Made by a program: the position numbers and the translations under genes | Notes under the pieces: generated by a model | Seen by the model: the letters and a program-made list of their open reading frames with translations, nothing else | The model's database searches: none | What the model was told of the DNA's origin: nothing | Shown: one piece after another, positions 49,806 through 52,156 of the stretch | Position numbering within the stretch: position 1 is the first letter of the stretch | Layout: each line of letters opens with the position of its first letter | Assembly (NCBI GenBank): GCA_934661005.1 | Contig: CAKUIK010000014.1 | Location: 1-52,156, forward strand | Length of the DNA: 52,156 nt | Reading direction: 5' to 3' | Origin: an uncultured Slackia sp. | GTDB lineage: Bacteria > Actinomycetota > Coriobacteriia > Coriobacteriales > Eggerthellaceae

Positions 49806-50183
49806 CTAATAAAGAATGTGATGCGTCACAGCGAACCCAAGCGCCGCGGCGCCAAGCGTGCATGCATAGGTTGCGGCCACATACGCAACGCCCAAAGCAC
49901 GCTTTCCGCCAAGCACCAGATCGACGGCCTCGCAATTCATGGTCGAAAGCGTGGAGAAGCCGCCAAGAAAGCCCATGGTCAGTGCCGTATAAAAGGTTTG
50001 GTTCAGCGCCAAGCACCCGGCGAGCGCCGCGCCTGCAATAGTGCATGCGCACAGGTTGATGAAGAAGGTGGGCCAAGGAAACGCGCTTTTGAAAATCAGC
50101 TTCATGAAGGTCGAGGCTTTGTGGCGGCACAGCGCCCCGAGCGCGCCGCCGAGGCCTACCGCCAAAAACGAGAGCACGCTCAT
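49806..50183 (-). CDS. crcB2: Fluoride channel FluC/CrcB, subunit 2
   Basis: 125 residues, four TM segments: GLGGALGALCRH, TFFINLCACTIAGA (pore Asn), GFLGGFSTLSTMNCE (Phe and Thr track with the central Na+ site). FluC exports fluoride passively as a dual-topology dimer. Its ATG overlaps the stop of the partner gene by one base (TGATG). It converges with ecfT with a four-base gap. Confidence 0.93.
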   Translation of the reverse strand: MSVLSFLAVGLGGALGALCRHKASTFMKLIFKSAFPWPTFFINLCACTIAGAALAGCLALNQTFYTALTMGFLGGFSTLSTMNCEAVDLVLGGKRALGVAYVAATYACTLGAAALGFAVTHHILY

Positions 50184-50653
50184 CACGCAACGCCTTCTTC
50201 CGCCTTGCGGGCGCGATGCGCTTCGAGCGCGCGCGACGCGCGGTGTCCGGCAAGCGCCGCAATGAACGTGGTCGCGATAGTCGCGGCCATGTATGCCGCG
50301 AAAATCCCGTAGCGTCCCGCCTGCAAGAATGCGAGGCTTTCGGTCGAGAATGCGGAAATGGTGGTAAACGCGCCCACGAGTCCAACGCCCATCGATTTCA
50401 CGAGGGGCGCGGGCAGCTGCGTGCGCCGGCCTACATATTGGTTGATGATTTCCAAGGTAAAGCATCCGAAGATGTTCACGATGAGCGTGGCCGTGGGAAA
50501 GCCCCCTTGCGCAGGCAGAGCCACTTCAAGGGCATAGCGAAGGGAGGCGCCCAGAAAGCCCATGAGCAGAACGAGCGGCGTAAGCGCGTGGGGGTCGGAA
50601 AGCGCATGCCGTGTCGCAAGCGCGATATGCGAAGTATGTTCGTGCGTGTTCAT
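50183..50653 (-). CDS. crcB1: Fluoride channel FluC/CrcB, subunit 1
   Basis: 156 residues. Homologous to the next gene: LLMGFLGASLRY, TLIVNIFGCFTLE, GLVGAFTTISAFSTES. Paired genes of this kind usually give heterodimers with fixed opposite topologies, as in Bacillus. It has extra polar tails at both ends. ATG 50653 follows GAAAGGGG. A TATACT -10 box lies near 50690 on the minus strand; no fluoride riboswitch was recognised upstream. Confidence 0.92.
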   Translation of the reverse strand: MNTHEHTSHIALATRHALSDPHALTPLVLLMGFLGASLRYALEVALPAQGGFPTATLIVNIFGCFTLEIINQYVGRRTQLPAPLVKSMGVGLVGAFTTISAFSTESLAFLQAGRYGIFAAYMAATIATTFIAALAGHRASRALEAHRARKAEEGVA

Positions 50654-50835
50654 GCGGTCGGCCCCTTTCAACGGCGAGAGTATAGCGCAACGGCGAAGCG
50701 CGGGCGTGGATCGAGCGACCTTTCTTTTCTCCTTTGGGACCTCAGGTTCCATGGGTCGCTTTTGTCGGGCGCGGAGAGTCCGTGGGTTTTTTGTTGCGCG
50801 GAACGCGAAGGGCTGCGTCCTTTTGTTGGCTCGGG

Positions 50836-50841
50836 TATACT
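50836..50841 (+). promoter_or_regulatory. -10 box of the SRP RNA gene
   Basis: TATACT, 15 bases before the RNA 5' end as drawn. The -35 is not obvious. Confidence 0.4.
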
Positions 50842-50855
50842 GGTCAAGTTCCAAA

Positions 50856-50958
50856 TGCCTTGGATGGGCTTGGGCGGCGCCATGTTCCGAACCTGGTCAG
50901 GTCGGGGACGAAGCAGCCATAAGGGGCCTCTGGCGAGCGCCCACGCCTATCCAAGGCA
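50856..50958 (+). ncRNA. ffs: Signal recognition particle RNA, small bacterial type (4.5S)
   Basis: About 103 bases that fold into one long hairpin: TGCCTTGGAT at the 5' end pairs with ATCCAAGGCA at the 3' end. The apical domain carries the invariant Ffh-binding sequence: ACCTGGTCAGGTC, tetraloop GGGA and CGAAGCAGCC (symmetric and asymmetric loops). It binds Ffh to target membrane proteins. No Alu domain, as in most Actinobacteria. A terminator follows. Confidence 0.93.
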
Positions 50959-50969
50959 TTGGCATGTTC

Positions 50970-50996
50970 AGAGGGGCCTCATGGCCCCTCTTTTTT
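50970..50996 (+). terminator. Terminator of the SRP RNA
   Basis: AGAGGGGCC, loop TCAT, GGCCCCTCT, TTTTT. Confidence 0.9.
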
Positions 50997-51078
50997 GCAA
51001 AATCGGGGTAACGTTTTTCGGAAACGAAGCGGCTTCAGGCTATCGTTCCTTGAAGTTATTCCAGATGAAAGGTCATTC

Positions 51079-51762
51079 GTGAACGTCGTCCAATTCTTTT
51101 TAAACTTGCTTTCCGATCCGCGAGGCGCTATTGCCGGCTGGATCATTTCGCTCGGTGCGGTGTGGGTCTACACGCCGTTGTTCCTTATCGTGTTCATTGA
51201 AACGGGTTTGGTGTTCTTCCCGTTTTTGCCGGGCGACTCGCTTCTGTTCGCGGCAGGCGTGTTTTCTGCCGACGGCGGTGGCTTGAATATCTGGGCCACG
51301 CTCATCGTGTTCTATGCGGCTGCCATTTTGGGCAACACGTCGAACTACTGGATCGCCCGCTTCTTTGGCGCCCGCATTATCGATTCCGGCAAAATCAAGG
51401 CGCTCACGCCTGAGCGCATGGCCAAGCTCGATCACTTCTTCGCGAAATACGGCGGCCTTACCATCGTTATTACGCGTTTCATGCCGTTCTTCCGCACGTT
51501 CGCGCCGTTCATCGCGGGCACGGGCCACATGAATTTCGGCAAGTTCACCTTGTTTAACGCCATTGGCGGTATTTCGTGGGTAAGCCTGTTCGTGCTCGTG
51601 GGCTATTTCTTCGGCGGCATTCCGTTTGTGCAGGACCACTTCGAGGTCATCGTTTTGGGCATTGTCGCGGTATCGGTGGCGCCAGCGTTTATCGGTGCGG
51701 TGAAAGCGGCGATGAATTCGAAGAAGGGCGACAAAACGAAGAACGCCAAGCACGCGAAATAA
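51079..51762 (+). CDS. dedA: DedA family membrane protein
   Basis: 227 residues, DedA/VTT superfamily, linked to lipid-carrier (undecaprenyl phosphate) scrambling and proton homeostasis. Motifs: ETGLVFFPFLPGDSLLFAAG near residue 36, GNTSNYWIARFFG near 90 and the signature RFMPFFRTFAPFIAGTGHM near 140, with the two functional Arg. The C-terminus is Lys-rich. Start GTG 51079, six bases after GAAAGG. Confidence 0.94.
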   Translation: MNVVQFFLNLLSDPRGAIAGWIISLGAVWVYTPLFLIVFIETGLVFFPFLPGDSLLFAAGVFSADGGGLNIWATLIVFYAAAILGNTSNYWIARFFGARIIDSGKIKALTPERMAKLDHFFAKYGGLTIVITRFMPFFRTFAPFIAGTGHMNFGKFTLFNAIGGISWVSLFVLVGYFFGGIPFVQDHFEVIVLGIVAVSVAPAFIGAVKAAMNSKKGDKTKNAKHAK

Positions 51763-51836
51763 CGCTGTTTGCCGCAACGCGTTTCGAACGCGTGAAATAA
51801 CGCGGTTTGGTCGTACCGTACCTATATATACATTGA

Positions 51837-51864
51837 AAGGCGCGCTCCTCGGGGCGCGTCTTTT
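51837..51864 (+). terminator. Terminator of the dedA gene
   Basis: AAGGCGCGCTCC pairs with GGGGCGCGTCTT around a two-base turn (two G-U pairs), followed by TT. An ACGCGT-TTCGA-ACGCGT hairpin at 51777-51793 lies before it. Confidence 0.7.
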
Positions 51865-51981
51865 GTATTGGCGGGAGCGCGCGGCGTCGTGCGGGGGTAC
51901 ACGTTCTTTGTCCCAGACCCTCTTTCCTGGGCATGTCGCTTGCGAAAGCGCGTTCCGAAGGCATTGCTAAAGTAAAAAAAT

Positions 51982-51997
51982 TTTTACCCGTTCAAAA
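51982..51997 (+). promoter_or_regulatory. TTTTACCCG motif, site d
   Basis: TTTTACCCGTTCAAAA, ending 72 bases before the ATG at 52070 and 27 bases before the -10 box. Confidence 0.5.
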
Positions 51998-52001
51998 TCT
52001 C

Positions 52002-52030
52002 CTAACACCGCTGTTTGTTGTTTCTATAAT
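52002..52030 (+). promoter_or_regulatory. Promoter of the terminal lipoprotein gene
   Basis: CTAACA (52002-52007), 17 bp, TATAAT (52025-52030). Consensus -10 with a weak -35. Confidence 0.65.
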
Positions 52031-52069
52031 GCAGACAAAGGAAACAGCGAAGGAAAGGTGGGAACGCAC

Positions 52070-52156
52070 ATGGGCGTTGTAAAAAACGTGCTGCGCACAC
52101 GCGGTTTTGCGGCTGCTGGCATTTCTGCCGCATGCATGCTCGCTGCAGCCTGCTTG
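52070..52156 (+). CDS. Lipoprotein, 5' end only (runs off the window)
   Basis: The first 29 residues are visible: MGVVKNVLRTRGFAAAGISA followed by ACMLAAACL. Basic N-region, hydrophobic core and a lipobox-like LAAAC with Cys28 suggest a lipid-anchored exported protein; the Arg pair is split (RTR), so Sec rather than Tat. ATG 52070 follows AGGAAAGGTGGG. The function lies beyond the window edge. Confidence 0.65.
   Translation, partial: MGVVKNVLRTRGFAAAGISAACMLAAACL

Noticed and set aside
50654..50830. Fluoride riboswitch upstream of the FluC pair
   Set aside because: I searched the minus strand for the crcB motif and saw no matching pseudoknot; only a promoter-like TATACT is visible.

Overview
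The window looks like chromosomal DNA of a Gram-positive, high-GC anaerobe of the Coriobacteriia, most likely Eggerthellaceae. The grounds are two Tat-exported, lipid-anchored FAD flavoproteins of the fumarate-reductase/urocanate-reductase superfamily, a roughly 12-TM membrane-anchored LuxR regulator next to one of them (a pairing typical of that family), CIRCE-controlled chaperones, a class B sortase, many GTG/TTG starts and GC-rich codon use. The taxonomy is inferred from gene content, not from a marker alignment.

Layout. 0-2.4 kb: CIRCE-groES-groEL. 2.6-4.3 kb: an AT-rich islet (secreted protein, DUF2975-type membrane protein, small HTH regulator). 4.6-7.2 kb: Tat flavoprotein 1 facing an IclR regulator. 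7.4-12.2 kb: divergent polyphosphate genes, ppk1 with a long C-terminal tail and a two-domain PPK2-type polyphosphate:AMP phosphotransferase. 12.5-13.5 kb: class B sortase with a possibly leaderless transcript. 14-20.6 kb: purine genes purF, purM, purN and purH, with an XdhC-like gene inserted before purH. 20.6-25.1 kb: a hairpin-rich non-coding stretch, then the LuxR regulator and Tat flavoprotein 2. 25.2-27.6 kb: a coiled-coil protein and aspS. 28-33.8 kb: five genes for zinc-ribbon or zinc-finger proteins, most of them membrane-anchored. 34-35 kb: Ppx/GppA phosphatase. 35.2-45.4 kb: an AT-rich island. 45.4-52.2 kb: CIRCE-controlled hsp20, an NSS symporter, a tryptophan ECF transporter (trpP, ecfT) behind a leader-peptide attenuator, a FluC pair, SRP RNA, a DedA protein and the start of a lipoprotein gene.

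The main discovery candidate is the 10-kb AT-rich island. It has the parts of a peptide natural product (RiPP) system: a 63-residue precursor with a double-glycine leader and a Cys-free core holding 11 Tyr and 2 Trp; a C39-peptidase ABC exporter directly upstream; a radical SAM/SPASM enzyme; a DUF2975 membrane protein with an XRE-type regulator; and a complete sugar-type ABC importer (two permeases, ATPase, a large lipoprotein with an extra N-terminal domain) whose operon also encodes a novel 142-aa membrane protein. AT-rich motifs containing ATCG(A/T)TAAAC-like words recur at four promoters of the island, and the exporter and importer diverge from a perfect 20-bp inverted repeat that carries both ribosome-binding sites. 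A core without Cys rules out sulfur-to-carbon thioether (sactipeptide) chemistry and points to tyrosine or tryptophan modification.

Other signals: a TGG-TGG-TGG leader peptide and attenuator before trpP; a TTTTACCCG motif about 70 bp before three envelope-type genes; three dispersed hairpin or inverted-repeat families in intergenic DNA; and a 32-bp perfect palindrome with a second related site upstream of the XdhC-like gene.
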